A stretch of 6,157 nucleotides of DNA from Xanthobacteraceae bacterium (lineage in GTDB: Bacteria; Pseudomonadota; Alphaproteobacteria; Rhizobiales; Xanthobacteraceae): positions 1 through 6,157 of the forward strand of contig JASHYD010001385.1 of assembly GCA_030043175.1 (NCBI GenBank). The letters run 5' to 3'. The position numbers and the translations under genes were made by a program. Positions 1-5,728 of this stretch are shown piece by piece. Below the pieces are notes generated by a model that searched no databases, was not told the origin of the DNA, and was given only the letters and a program-made list of their open reading frames with translations. Every line of letters starts with the position of its first letter. Positions within the stretch are counted from its first letter, which is position 1.

Positions 1-294
1 GAAGTTACGATAGACCAGATTGGTACGCACCTCACGCTCCAGCGTCACATAGCTCCAGTTGCGGATGTGCTTGAGGATCATCAGGCGCATTACCGTTTCA
101 GCCGAAGTCCCCTCTCTCCCACGGCTTTTGCTCTTGGGATGGCGCTTTCCCAGCGCTTCAAAGAAGATTGCGATGAGTTGCTCTTCCTCCAGGACGCGGT
201 CAGCATGTATCATCCATTCTTCAGAAAGATCTTTGACTTCATCTTCGATCAACCCGTCGCCGAAGGTGCGTTGTGCGCGCCGCATCTTGATCAC
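1..294 (-). CDS. ISNCY-type IS transposase, N-terminal part (runs off left edge)
   Basis: This is the start of a transposase, the DNA-cutting and joining enzyme of an insertion sequence; 98 residues are visible and the catalytic part lies outside the window. The segment 'LKHIRNWSYVTLEREVRT' followed by NLVYR, and the earlier FGDGLIEDEV and KRHPKSKSRGREG, match from memory the N-terminal DUF4096/DDE-type transposases labelled ISNCY, which are common in Bradyrhizobium. I chose GTG at 294 because GAGGG lies seven bases upstream; ATG at 285 is the alternative but has no ribosome binding site. The frame is open back to a stop at 355-357. The gene points away from the signalling genes, so one end of the element should lie somewhere in 300-560, but no terminal inverted repeat can be named without the other end. 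An IS5-like assignment is possible. Confidence 0.8.
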   Translation of the reverse strand, partial: MIKMRRAQRTFGDGLIEDEVKDLSEEWMIHADRVLEEEQLIAIFFEALGKRHPKSKSRGREGTSAETVMRLMILKHIRNWSYVTLEREVRTNLVYRNF

Positions 295-354
295 GACTAT
301 TCCCTCGCGGCCTTTTTGAAACGCTGGCGCTGCGTCAGAGGATGATCTGATTAA

Positions 355-373
355 TCATCATTGATAATGATGA
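355..373. repeat. Short inverted repeat upstream of the transposase
   Basis: TCATCATT (355-362) and AATGATGA (366-373) are exact inverted copies around a 3-base centre, overlapping the palindrome TGATTAATCA (348-357) and a GATGAT/ATCATC pair (341-346, 354-359). The cluster sits about 60-80 bases upstream of the transposase start. It could be a binding site for the transposase or a repressor, or part of the IS end. Short dyads are frequent in AT-rich DNA, so function is uncertain. Confidence 0.35.
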
Positions 374-447
374 ACTGATTCGTAAATAATAACAACAAAC
401 TATTAAGCGAAACAATTTTAATTGACTCGTAATGGTATTATTAAGTT

Positions 448-463
448 CATGATATGTATCACA
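448..463. promoter_or_regulatory. Possible CRP/FNR (FixK)-family operator
   Basis: CATGA-N6-TCACA (448-452, 459-463) resembles a CRP-type site, with one half perfect and extended (AAATGTGA on the minus strand). The nested TGAT-N4-ATCA (450-461) resembles an FNR/FixK box lacking its outermost bases. The nearest gene that could use it is the transposase, more than 150 bases away. Chance matches are likely in such AT-rich DNA. Confidence 0.2.
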
Positions 464-622
464 TTTAACAGGATAAAAATATAGGAGAAATACCGAAACA
501 TATAATTACAAGAACTTATTTTCAAAGACTCGCCGTGGTTGACTCAGGCAGATCGTGGATGAATCCGTACGGTCGTGCAGCTGCTCGGCGCCCGGGGCCT
601 TGAAATTGCGGAATTGGTGCTG

Positions 623-940
623 CTAATTTTGCGCCGGAAAGTAGCTAGCGTGGCGAGACGGTACCGCGGCTCGAGCACTAAACCCGGTCATGATTATGAA
701 GGGAATGTGACTGGTCGCCAGAGCATCAGCCACCGGGAATGCCATTTCGCCCATCAAGTTAAGGTCGAGGATTGCGCCGTCTAGGCCCGTATTCGCAATT
801 AGATCAAGCGCAGCATTGACGGTCGCCGCCGGCCCGACGACGTTGCCTCCGTTGGCTGTAATCTCGAAGGCGAGATTCTCCGCTATCGTACGTTCGTCCT
901 CGACGATCAATACGCGCTTTCCTGTGAGCTGACATTTCAT
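623..940 (-). CDS. Single-domain receiver protein, C-terminally truncated
   Basis: A 105-residue receiver (CheY-like) protein that would accept phosphate from a histidine kinase. Strand 1 and the acidic pocket are RVLIVEDE (Glu14, Asp15), the phospho-acceptor is Asp59 in AILDLNL, and the switch threonine is Thr85 in IMTGF. The 'VVGPAATV...ALDLI' pattern is typical of alphaproteobacterial stand-alone receivers that pair with HWE/HisKA-2 kinases. The ATG at 940 has AGGAG twelve bases upstream; an in-frame ATG at 964 is possible but lacks a site. The oddity is the end: after SRHAS the frame reads YFPAQN and stops, so the conserved lysine (KPF) and last helix are missing, and neither other frame restores them. 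The gene lies 307 bp after the hybrid kinase on the same strand and may be cotranscribed, or be a decaying copy. Confidence 0.75.
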   Translation of the reverse strand: MKCQLTGKRVLIVEDERTIAENLAFEITANGGNVVGPAATVNAALDLIANTGLDGAILDLNLMGEMAFPVADALATSHIPFIIMTGFSARAAVPSRHASYFPAQN

Positions 941-978
941 TTTGGGACGTCGCTCCTGCTCCATGAGCGGCAACATTA

Positions 979-1009
979 ATAATCAAGCACCGCGGTCGCA
1001 GGGGGTCAA
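979..1009 (-). promoter_or_regulatory. Possible housekeeping promoter for the truncated receiver
   Basis: On the minus strand TTGACC (1009-1004) is followed after 19 bases by GATTAT (984-979), inside a small AT-rich patch about 40 bases before the receiver's ATG. The -35 matches five of six consensus bases, the -10 four of six, and the spacer is long. It would give the receiver its own transcript apart from the kinase. Weak. Confidence 0.22.
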
Positions 1010-1142
1010 GCAAGCGCTGCGAGAACACGAACTTTTGTTGACGTCCGTTTGGCACAAAAGCCGGAGGATGAGAAAACACCCGGAAGTTTACTCGGAGTTT
1101 GGAAACGATCTCATGAAGATTCTCGGAATGGTCCGGGCACAC

Positions 1143-1247
1143 TCATCGCGCGGCTGCTGCCGAATTCCATGAGCAACTGTCACGCTGGCCGGCGACAACG
1201 ATCGGCAGCTCATTGTGCATCGACGGACGAGGGATCGTCGCAGCCAT
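1143..1247 (-). CDS. Possible 34-residue ORF abutting the kinase stop
   Basis: An ATG follows the kinase's TAG with no gap and in the same frame, giving a 34-residue peptide containing NELPIVVAGQRDS and ending AAAAR. No good ribosome binding site is present, so translation would rely on termination-reinitiation. I do not recognise it. After its TGA the same frame stays open to about 804, running into the receiver gene in another frame. This may be decayed coding DNA, possibly an old regulator fragment, rather than a functional peptide. Confidence 0.2.
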   Translation of the reverse strand: MAATIPRPSMHNELPIVVAGQRDSCSWNSAAAAR

Positions 1248-3086
1248 CTAGGCGGACAAACGGAGCACCTCTTCCAGTTTACGATTCAGATCTTGCTCGG
1301 TGAATGGCTTTACTAGCAAATGGACTCCAGGGTCTAGGCGGCCATGATGAATTATCGCGTTCTTGGCGTAGCCTGTCATGAACAGGACTTTCATTGAACG
1401 GTTGAGTTTCTGCGCTTCGTCAGCGAGCTTTTTGCCGTTCTTACCTCCGGGAAGGCCGACATCTGTCAGCAGCAGAGCCACTGAAGTGTCCTGCTGCAGT
1501 TGCTGGAGCGCCGCGTCCGCGTGGGCGGCCGCAAGCACGCGGAATCCTCTTTCTCTCAAAATTGTAGTTACAAACGTGCGGACATCTTCCTCATCCTCGA
1601 CCACGAGAATGGTTTCGGTTCCCCGGACCGCGGTCTCAGGCGCGCCCTGTTCGACTGTCTGGACTGCCTCGCCGTCAGTGAAACGGGGAAGGTAAATTTT
1701 GACGGTTGTACCCTCACCGATCTCACTATAGATTTTGACATGCCCGCCCGATTGCTTAATGAACCCATGTACTTGTGACAGACCTAGGCCCGCTCTTGTC
1801 CCATGTGCTTTGGTGGTAAAGAAAGGCTCGAAGGCTTGCTGGATCGTCTCTTGTCCCATACCAACGCCGCAGTCACTCACGGCAAGCATGACATACTGTC
1901 CGGGAGTTACTCCTTGGCGTCGGCTGTAAGCATCGTCTAAAAAGACATTGCTGGTCTCGATTGTGAGCTTTCCCCCGGTCGGCATCGCATCTCGTGCGTT
2001 CAAAACAAGATTTAAGATCGCCGTCTCCAACTCGTTTGCATCCGCCTGCATACTCCAGAGTCGGGCCGCCAATACGGTCTCCAAAATGAACGCTTCTCCG
2101 ATGGACTTGTGAAGAATGTCCACCATCCCTTGCACGAGCCTATTGAAATCAAGAGGCTTCGGGTTGAGCGGCTGGCGTCGAGAAAATGCCAATAGGCGCT
2201 GAGTAAGCGTCGCGCCCCTGTCGGCATTTCGCTTGATCATGTCAATCCAGCTACTCGCCTGGGGCCCGGCGTCAGGCAACCGCAGCCGTAAAATCGAAAC
2301 CGCGCCTGTTATTCCTTGGAGAATGTTGTTGAAATCGTGCGCGATACCTCCTGTCAGTTGGCCTAACGCCTCTAGTTTTTGGGCTTGAGCAAACTGCGCA
2401 CGGGTCTGCTCCCACGCCCGCTGCTGACGGCTCCATTCCCGGAACGCTGATACGGCCAGCAAAGCGCCGGAGGCCATTAACAAGAATGCAAGCACGCCGC
2501 TGACGACAAAGGCCCTGGCCGCCTCTCGCTCAGTTTCAGCAGCGCGGCCTAATCGCTGAGTCAACAACGCGTCTTCGGCACTAATGATCGTGTCAATTAG
2601 GCCGGTAATTTCACGCATAGCCTGCAAACCAACGTCGTTGGTGACAATTGCTTTCGCTGCAGCGAAACCTTGGGTGTCGTTAGCTTCTATTGTGCTCTTC
2701 AGTTCCGCCAGCTTTGCGTCGATCTGACGCTGGAGGATGAGTAGACGCGGTTGTTGTCCCACGTTGTCGGAAACCATCCGACGCAGCTGATCCTCCAGCG
2801 CGGGTATCTGACTGATTCCTCCCTCATAGGGCGTCAAATACTTACGATCGTTCGTTAGCAAATACCCCCGCTGTCCACGTTCCGCATCCTGGATTGTGAG
2901 GTCCAATAGCTGAGCAGTCCTAATCACCTGAAGGGTGTGGACCACGAGTTCACGGCTCTCGCCCAGTTCGCCCCCTCGCACTATTGCCTGGTACATTTGC
3001 AGGCCGGTCAGCGCTAACGCGGCGATAAAACTCAGGCACGCGCCAATCTTCAGTGAACTTGGAAAATCTCGCCACTGGCCCGGCAC
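1248..3086 (-). CDS. CHASE3-domain hybrid sensor histidine kinase with C-terminal receiver
   Basis: A 612-residue membrane-bound hybrid kinase. A hydrophobic segment (about 13-33) and a second (about 193-213) bracket an extracytoplasmic CHASE3 sensor domain with the signature QDAERGQRGYLLTNDRKYL (66-84). The cytoplasmic part holds the HisKA H-box LTGGIAHDFNNIL with phospho-accepting His250, the N-box NLVLNARDAM (359-368), the G1 box DCGVGM (405-410), the F-box FEPFFTTK (419-426) and G2 GLGLS (433-437). A receiver follows from about 492, with acidic residues Glu497/Asp498, acceptor Asp542, Thr571 and Lys593. All catalytic residues are present. The GTG start at 3086 has GGAG eight bases upstream and lies two bases after the preceding regulator's stop, indicating translational coupling. 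Expected action: sense an envelope or extracellular cue, autophosphorylate His250, and pass phosphate to its own and the neighbouring receiver. The ligand is unknown. Confidence 0.93.
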   Translation of the reverse strand: MPGQWRDFPSSLKIGACLSFIAALALTGLQMYQAIVRGGELGESRELVVHTLQVIRTAQLLDLTIQDAERGQRGYLLTNDRKYLTPYEGGISQIPALEDQLRRMVSDNVGQQPRLLILQRQIDAKLAELKSTIEANDTQGFAAAKAIVTNDVGLQAMREITGLIDTIISAEDALLTQRLGRAAETEREAARAFVVSGVLAFLLMASGALLAVSAFREWSRQQRAWEQTRAQFAQAQKLEALGQLTGGIAHDFNNILQGITGAVSILRLRLPDAGPQASSWIDMIKRNADRGATLTQRLLAFSRRQPLNPKPLDFNRLVQGMVDILHKSIGEAFILETVLAARLWSMQADANELETAILNLVLNARDAMPTGGKLTIETSNVFLDDAYSRRQGVTPGQYVMLAVSDCGVGMGQETIQQAFEPFFTTKAHGTRAGLGLSQVHGFIKQSGGHVKIYSEIGEGTTVKIYLPRFTDGEAVQTVEQGAPETAVRGTETILVVEDEEDVRTFVTTILRERGFRVLAAAHADAALQQLQQDTSVALLLTDVGLPGGKNGKKLADEAQKLNRSMKVLFMTGYAKNAIIHHGRLDPGVHLLVKPFTEQDLNRKLEEVLRLSA

Positions 3087-3088
3087 GA

Positions 3089-3466
3089 CTAGGGCTCCAA
3101 GCCATTGAGCACCGCCGCCACCGACTTTACAAGGTCGCTCATCTCGAACGGCTTTCGTAGGATTATCGCGGCTCCCAGTTCCTTGGCGGTGAAAAGGCCG
3201 GTTGGACTCTGCAACCTCCCCCCGCCCGAAATGGCAATGATTGGCACACCAGGAAATTCTTTGCGGAAGTCTCTGATTGTTTCAATACCCTCCTTATTGG
3301 GCATGAAGATGTCAGTGATTAGCAACGATGATGGTTGCTTTCGTTGCAACGCAATACCCTGCGCGCCGTCTGCAGCCACTGACACTTTATAACCTTCAGC
3401 CCGCAGTACCTCTTGCAGGATAAAGCAGAGGTCGCTGTCGTCATCAATGACGAGGATCTGCGACAC
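3089..3466 (-). CDS. Single-domain response regulator (CheY-like), coupled to the kinase
   Basis: A complete stand-alone receiver of 125 residues. Acidic pocket Asp8-Asp10 in ILVIDDDSD, acceptor Asp52 in LLITDIFMP, Ser80 in AISGGG, and Lys105 in ILRKPF; the last helix ends at NGLEP. The GTG at 3466 puts the protein start right at strand 1 and has AGGGA eight bases upstream. The same frame is open to an ATG at 3553, which would add a 29-residue tail and has no clear ribosome binding site, so the shorter form is preferred. The stop is two bases before the hybrid kinase's GTG, so the pair is one operon. With no output domain it probably relays phosphate or acts through protein contacts. The pairing with the kinase is inferred from position. 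Confidence 0.9.
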   Translation of the reverse strand: MSQILVIDDDSDLCFILQEVLRAEGYKVSVAADGAQGIALQRKQPSSLLITDIFMPNKEGIETIRDFRKEFPGVPIIAISGGGRLQSPTGLFTAKELGAAIILRKPFEMSDLVKSVAAVLNGLEP

Positions 3467-3631
3467 GCGGATGTTCCCTATCGAGGATACGGCTTTGAAT
3501 TCGAGCGTAATCGTGCAGTTTCTGCTGAAACACTTGAACACGTTGGACAACATGATTTCAAGGTGATCTGCGTTCGGTCAAGACCGGGGCGGCCACAACC
3601 GTCGCATTGGCCACGGTCGTCAGGCGGAGGG

Positions 3632-3769
3632 TCAGCTGCTCTCGTAGTGATAACGCCATTCCGGGACCGTTTGGCCAGAAACCGCGACGAGTTCCTCACC
3701 GGCCTCTGGCCGACCCGCCCTGCATGAAACGGTTTTCCGCCAAGATCCGCCCGTTGACGGAGGCGGCAT
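3632..3769 (-). CDS. Possible 45-residue ORF, unrecognised
   Basis: ATG at 3769 to TGA at 3632 would give 45 residues ending GEELVAVSGQTVPEWRYHYE plus two serines. The C-terminal half looks protein-like (hydrophobic strand, then an aromatic-basic tail), while the N-terminal half is proline-, serine- and arginine-rich like an off-frame translation. The only ribosome-binding-like bases (AGGA) are too close to the ATG. It may be the surviving tail of an older gene. It sits in the upstream region of the regulator-kinase operon on the same strand. Confidence 0.22.
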   Translation of the reverse strand: MPPPSTGGSWRKTVSCRAGRPEAGEELVAVSGQTVPEWRYHYESS

Positions 3770-3920
3770 GGTCCTACGCACGACCAACGAGGTTTTCTCC
3801 GCCCAGTTTCTTACCAGGAAATGGAGGGCGTAGACGGGCACTGGTTGCACCGTCAGGCAAGGGTTCTTATTCCTAGCCTTACTATCACACGTGCGAGTGA
3901 GTTCTGGACTGCGCTCCCAT

Positions 3921-3934
3921 GTCCGCGAGCGGAC
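3921..3934 (-). terminator. Hairpin just after the 57-residue gene
   Basis: On the minus strand GTCCG-CTCG-CGGAC forms a perfect 5-bp stem with a 4-base loop, two bases past the stop codon at 3937. It has no U-run, so it may be a weak or factor-assisted terminator or an mRNA end-stabiliser. Its position is the main argument. Confidence 0.4.
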
Positions 3935-3936
3935 GA

Positions 3937-4110
3937 TCACGGACGCGAGACAGCGCCATCCATGATCAACTCCTTTGCGACTTGCGGACGTGTGTGGCCG
4001 ATGCATGTATAGGGCTTGCAGTTCTCGTATGCTTTTACAGCCCACGGAGGTCTGTCATCGTCGCACAATTCCACGACTTGGCTACAAATAGTGGAAGTCC
4101 AAGACGGCAT
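3937..4110 (-). CDS. Small protein of unknown function, 57 residues
   Basis: A short gene from ATG (4110) to TGA, unrecognised by name. Its product contains VVELCDDDRPPWAVKAYENC and then 'KPYTCIGHTRPQVAKELI', a mixed hydrophilic and hydrophobic composition that reads as a real protein and not as an off-frame translation. Cysteines are at residues 9, 16, 31 and 36. A GAGAG sequence about nine bases before the ATG can serve as ribosome binding site. There is no signal peptide or membrane segment, so it should be cytoplasmic. It lies between two hairpins (4150-4173 before it, 3921-3934 after it), consistent with a separate transcript on the same strand as its neighbours. The repeated GHTRPQ-VAKELI pattern could form a helix at the C-terminus. 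Function unknown. Confidence 0.55.
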   Translation of the reverse strand: MPSWTSTICSQVVELCDDDRPPWAVKAYENCKPYTCIGHTRPQVAKELIMDGAVSRP

Positions 4111-4149
4111 CGTCGTCGCTCTCTGATCTGCGAAGGCTACCTAAGAAGG

Positions 4150-4173
4150 GAGGGCGGCCCGAAGGGCGCCCTC
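4150..4173 (-). terminator. Strong GC hairpin downstream of the DUF1236 gene
   Basis: GAGGGCG (4150-4156) pairs exactly with CGCCCTC (4167-4173), and the interior adds CCC/GGG around a GAA (TTC on the minus strand) loop with one bulged base. It begins about 60 bases after the DUF1236 stop. On the minus strand it is followed by CCTTCTTAGG, which is pyrimidine-rich but not a true U-run, so efficiency is uncertain. Confidence 0.5.
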
Positions 4174-4232
4174 GACGATCGTTTGCTCTGGTTCTCCTGC
4201 TCAGGTGACAACGAGACAAGGTCCCCGCGGCT

Positions 4233-4649
4233 TTATTCAATGACTTCCACGATGCGACGGCTGCGTGGTTCCACGATCACTGGCCGATCGTTCACGATCG
4301 CATACCGATAGCCAGGTCTCGCATGATACTGGCGGGGTATCGCGTAAAGCGTCACGCCTCGCGGCGGCAGCACCGCGCCAACGCGCACATCGCCCTCGTA
4401 CCGGAACGAAGGATAGTGCTCGCGTACGACATACTCGCGAAACCGCGGCTGCTCCTCGACGCCCAGGATTCCGCCGACAGTACCGGTCGCGGCACCAACG
4501 GCCCCGCCGACAATCGCCCCGAGGGGTCCAGCCGCTCTGTCGCCTACTGCCGCACCCTCTTCGGCTCCGCGGACTGTTCCTTGTGCATGTGCGGTATAAG
4601 GCAGTGTTGCGAGAACGAGCACGGCAACCGTAAGCAAGCTCTTGTTCAT
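4233..4649 (-). CDS. Secreted DUF1236-domain protein
   Basis: A 138-residue exported protein. Residues 1-22 form a signal peptide (MNKS, a hydrophobic core, then AHA before the cut at Gln23). Residues about 31-63 are rich in glycine and alanine (GAIVGGAVGAATGTVGGILG), a glycine-zipper-like stretch that can pack in membranes. From about 71 the chain has the DUF1236 pattern: VLPPRGVTLYAIPRQY, then YRYAIVNDRPVIVEP and a final RSRRIVEVIE. This family is common in Bradyrhizobium and relatives, often in one or two copies of the domain; its biochemical role is unknown, and it is expected in the periplasm or envelope. The ATG at 4649 has AGGAG five bases upstream. The frame is open further upstream (to 4874) but that part lacks protein character. 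A possible EcfG promoter lies about 100 bases upstream and a hairpin follows the gene. Confidence 0.85.
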   Translation of the reverse strand: MNKSLLTVAVLVLATLPYTAHAQGTVRGAEEGAAVGDRAAGPLGAIVGGAVGAATGTVGGILGVEEQPRFREYVVREHYPSFRYEGDVRVGAVLPPRGVTLYAIPRQYHARPGYRYAIVNDRPVIVEPRSRRIVEVIE

Positions 4650-4752
4650 GTTCGCTCCTGTCAGTTCGGATCTCACCCCCAAGCGTCCGCCAAGGAAAGG
4701 CATCGCCCGATTGGTTGGTCGGCGGGTCAGCGGATCATCGCGGTAAGTCGTC

Positions 4753-4777
4753 AACCCGACAGAGCTACGAAGGTTCC
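4753..4777 (-). promoter_or_regulatory. Candidate EcfG (general stress sigma factor) promoter
   Basis: On the minus strand GGAAC (4777-4773) is followed after 16 bases by GGTT (4756-4753). The alphaproteobacterial EcfG consensus is GGAAC, 16-17 bases, then CGTT, so this has a perfect -35 and three of four -10 bases. It would start a transcript with about a 95-base leader before the DUF1236 gene. If real, it would place this envelope protein in the general stress response. One mismatch makes it a candidate only. Confidence 0.35.
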
Positions 4778-4854
4778 GCTCTGCGAACCGATCACCATCT
4801 CTTGATCTCAATGGAGAGCAGTGTTTAAGCCTCGCCCGTCGCGGGAAGCGCCAG

Positions 4855-4872
4855 GGCCGCCGCTGGGCGGCC
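4855..4872. repeat. Perfect GC stem-loop
   Basis: GGCCGCC (4855-4861) and GGCGGCC (4866-4872) pair over seven bases with a GCTG loop. It lies between the mosaic region and the DUF1236 promoter. It could terminate minus-strand transcription arriving from 5308 or insulate the DUF1236 promoter. There is no U-run on the minus strand. Confidence 0.35.
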
Positions 4873-4874
4873 AT

Positions 4875-5348
4875 TTGCGAAGGGCAAGTTGATATGCGCT
4901 GCCGACAGATGTGCGGCCTGGCGAGGGGACAGCTACGGCTTGATTCGCGGGGTTGAAACCATGCGTCAGTTTAAACGCATCACCGGCCAGCAGTGCGTGC
5001 CTGCCTCGATGGGTTCTTGCGGGGGAAATACCGATCGGTGCGGCGGCGAGATCCGTTGCTGTCCCATCTCGGCTCCGGCGGATTCGGCACTTGCAGCACC
5101 GCGCCCGACTGCTCGGCACCGGCCTTCCCCCACGCCGGGCCGTGCTCGGGGCATCGGTGGACACGGTCCACTGGCGGGCTGATCGCACGACCATGGACAC
5201 GTCGGCGACAGCCGGCGGCGTACGGTCATGGCGCCGTGACAGTGCGCCAAACAGCTTCACGAGGTCCGCGGCGTCGCAGCGGGCCAGTTCGCCGAGCTGC
5301 CTGAGCACAGGAAAGGAGCCGCGCGCGGCGCAATTCCCGCTGTTACCG
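4875..5348. other. Mosaic region with no clean gene
   Basis: GC-rich DNA in which long frames are open on both strands, most of them rich in Ser, Arg, Pro and Ala as expected of off-frame reading. The only stretch with protein character on the left is on the minus strand (5141-5308), where LRQLGELARCDAADLVKLFG reads as a helix with high third-position G+C. No start with a ribosome binding site serves it, and its downstream part loses protein character. I read the region as remnants of one or more genes. Confidence 0.4.
5141..5308 (-). pseudogene. Coding-like remnant with a helical segment, unrecognised
   Basis: From a GTG at 5308 the minus strand reads LRQLGELARCDAADLVKLFG, then ALSRRHDRTPPAVADVSMVV, about 40 residues with helical and strand character and nearly uniform G or C at third positions. 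Beyond about 5141 the frame stays open to 4808 but turns into low-complexity Arg/Ser/Gly sequence. No ribosome binding site precedes the GTG. A frameshifted or truncated gene is the simplest reading; the family is not recognised. Confidence 0.3.
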
Positions 5349-5540
5349 TTGCAAGAGGTTCTCCGGGACTGCGCCGAGAGCCGCCGCGAGTGCGCGGACG
5401 TGGTGCGTCGCTCTCGGTCTGATTTGAACGAAATTAGAGCCGCGACGAATGCGGCCATCATCGAGTCGCGGTTGCTAATGCGACAGGTCGATGTCCTCCT
5501 TTACGCGCCGCCCGAGAGTTGGCTGCGGCCGCTGCCTTAA
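5349..5540 (+). CDS. Small helical protein or gene remnant, start uncertain
   Basis: The plus-strand frame ending at TAA 5538-5540 has strong protein character over its last 63 codons: LQEVLRDCAESRRECADVVR, then SRSDLNEIRAATNAAIIESR and LLMRQVDVLLYA, a long charged amphipathic helix that could form a coiled coil. The frame is open upstream to 4953, but that part reads as off-frame. The nearest start is TTG at 5349; ATG at 5193 would be needed for a conventional start and conflicts with the minus-strand coding signal. A good ribosome binding site (AGGAAAGGAG, about 5309) lies too far from either. The 5' end may therefore have been lost. Its stop overlaps the end of the frame-shifted tail of the minus-strand small gene. 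Confidence 0.35.
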   Translation: MQEVLRDCAESRRECADVVRRSRSDLNEIRAATNAAIIESRLLMRQVDVLLYAPPESWLRPLP

Positions 5541-5604
5541 AGAGCCGGAAACCTCATACCACCCTTCCGCGCTTCTGCTACCAGCTGTAGTTGGAGCGAT
5601 GTCT
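5537..5604 (-). pseudogene. Frame-shifted 22-codon continuation of the 39-residue gene
   Basis: Immediately after the TGA of the 39-residue gene, a different frame reads KTSLQLQLVAEARKGGMRFP followed by Ala-Leu and TAA (5539-5537). Two bases (TG) separate the codon CAG from this AAG, so a single added base giving a codon such as CTG would join both parts into one protein of about 62 residues ending ITPDQ-L-KTSLQLQLVAE. Either a one-base deletion broke the gene, or the tail is translated separately from the overlapping GTG at 5608. Confidence 0.4.
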
Positions 5605-5724
5605 TCACTGATCGGGCGTGATGTTGAGCGCGCGGTGATATGCGTCCTCCACGCTCTCATCAGGCTCCCATTTTCCAACGTGAAAGGCGCAAAGATACAT
5701 TTCGACCGATGCCCTGGTACCCAT
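5605..5724 (-). CDS. Small protein, 39 residues, possibly truncated by a frameshift
   Basis: ATG at 5724 to TGA at 5605. GAGGA lies seven bases before the ATG, a good ribosome binding site. The product reads MGTRASVEMYLCAFHVGKWE followed by PDESVEDAYHRALNITPDQ, a compact sequence with alternating helix-forming stretches and no membrane segment. The composition is that of a real cytoplasmic protein, and the start context supports translation. I do not recognise a family. Its natural C-terminus may be the 22 residues encoded just downstream in another frame. It is isolated on the minus strand between plus-strand coding-like segments. Confidence 0.55.
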   Translation of the reverse strand: MGTRASVEMYLCAFHVGKWEPDESVEDAYHRALNITPDQ

Positions 5725-5728
5725 CAAG

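Larger units (their letters stand above)
351..520. other. AT-rich gene-free island between the IS and the receiver gene
   Basis: By hand count 41 of 170 bases are G or C (about 24%), far below the GC-rich DNA on both sides. No frame gives a believable protein. It holds a perfect 10-bp palindrome TGATTAATCA (348-357), an 8-bp inverted repeat TCATCATT/AATGATGA (355-362, 366-373) and two copies of CTGATT (347, 375). It may be the noncoding end of the IS, its insertion target, or foreign DNA. The change in composition is seen; its origin is inferred. Confidence 0.6.
3554..3936. other. Upstream region of the regulator-kinase operon
   Basis: About 380 bases with no confident gene. The promoter of the regulator-kinase pair should lie here, since a hairpin at 3921-3934 closes the gene before it, but I could not find a convincing -35/-10 pair or an exact EcfG motif. 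One weak short ORF (3632-3769) is listed separately. Confidence 0.4.

Noticed and set aside
59..345. Plus-strand open frames over the transposase
   Set aside because: They are antisense to a recognisable transposase.
422..442. TTGACT followed by TATTAT as a promoter in the AT-rich island
   Set aside because: The spacer is only 8 bases, and the perfect TATAAT at 501-506 has no -35 at the right distance.
942..1172. Plus-strand frame of 76 codons opposite the gap before the truncated receiver
   Set aside because: Part (MRKHPEVYSEFGNDLMKILG) looks protein-like, but there is no ribosome binding site, the frame starts inside the receiver's leader and no family is recognised.
3478..3553. N-terminal extension of the stand-alone receiver to ATG 3553
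   Set aside because: The added 29 residues have no receiver homology and no ribosome binding site, while GTG 3466 has both a site and the expected domain start.
4650..4874. Upstream extension of the DUF1236 gene
   Set aside because: The signal peptide begins at 4649 behind a clear AGGAG; the extension reads as off-frame sequence and would bury the signal peptide.
4808..5461. A 217-codon open frame on the minus strand as one intact gene
   Set aside because: Only about 40 codons (5141-5308) look like protein; the rest is Arg/Ser/Gly-rich and overlaps better coding signal on the plus strand.
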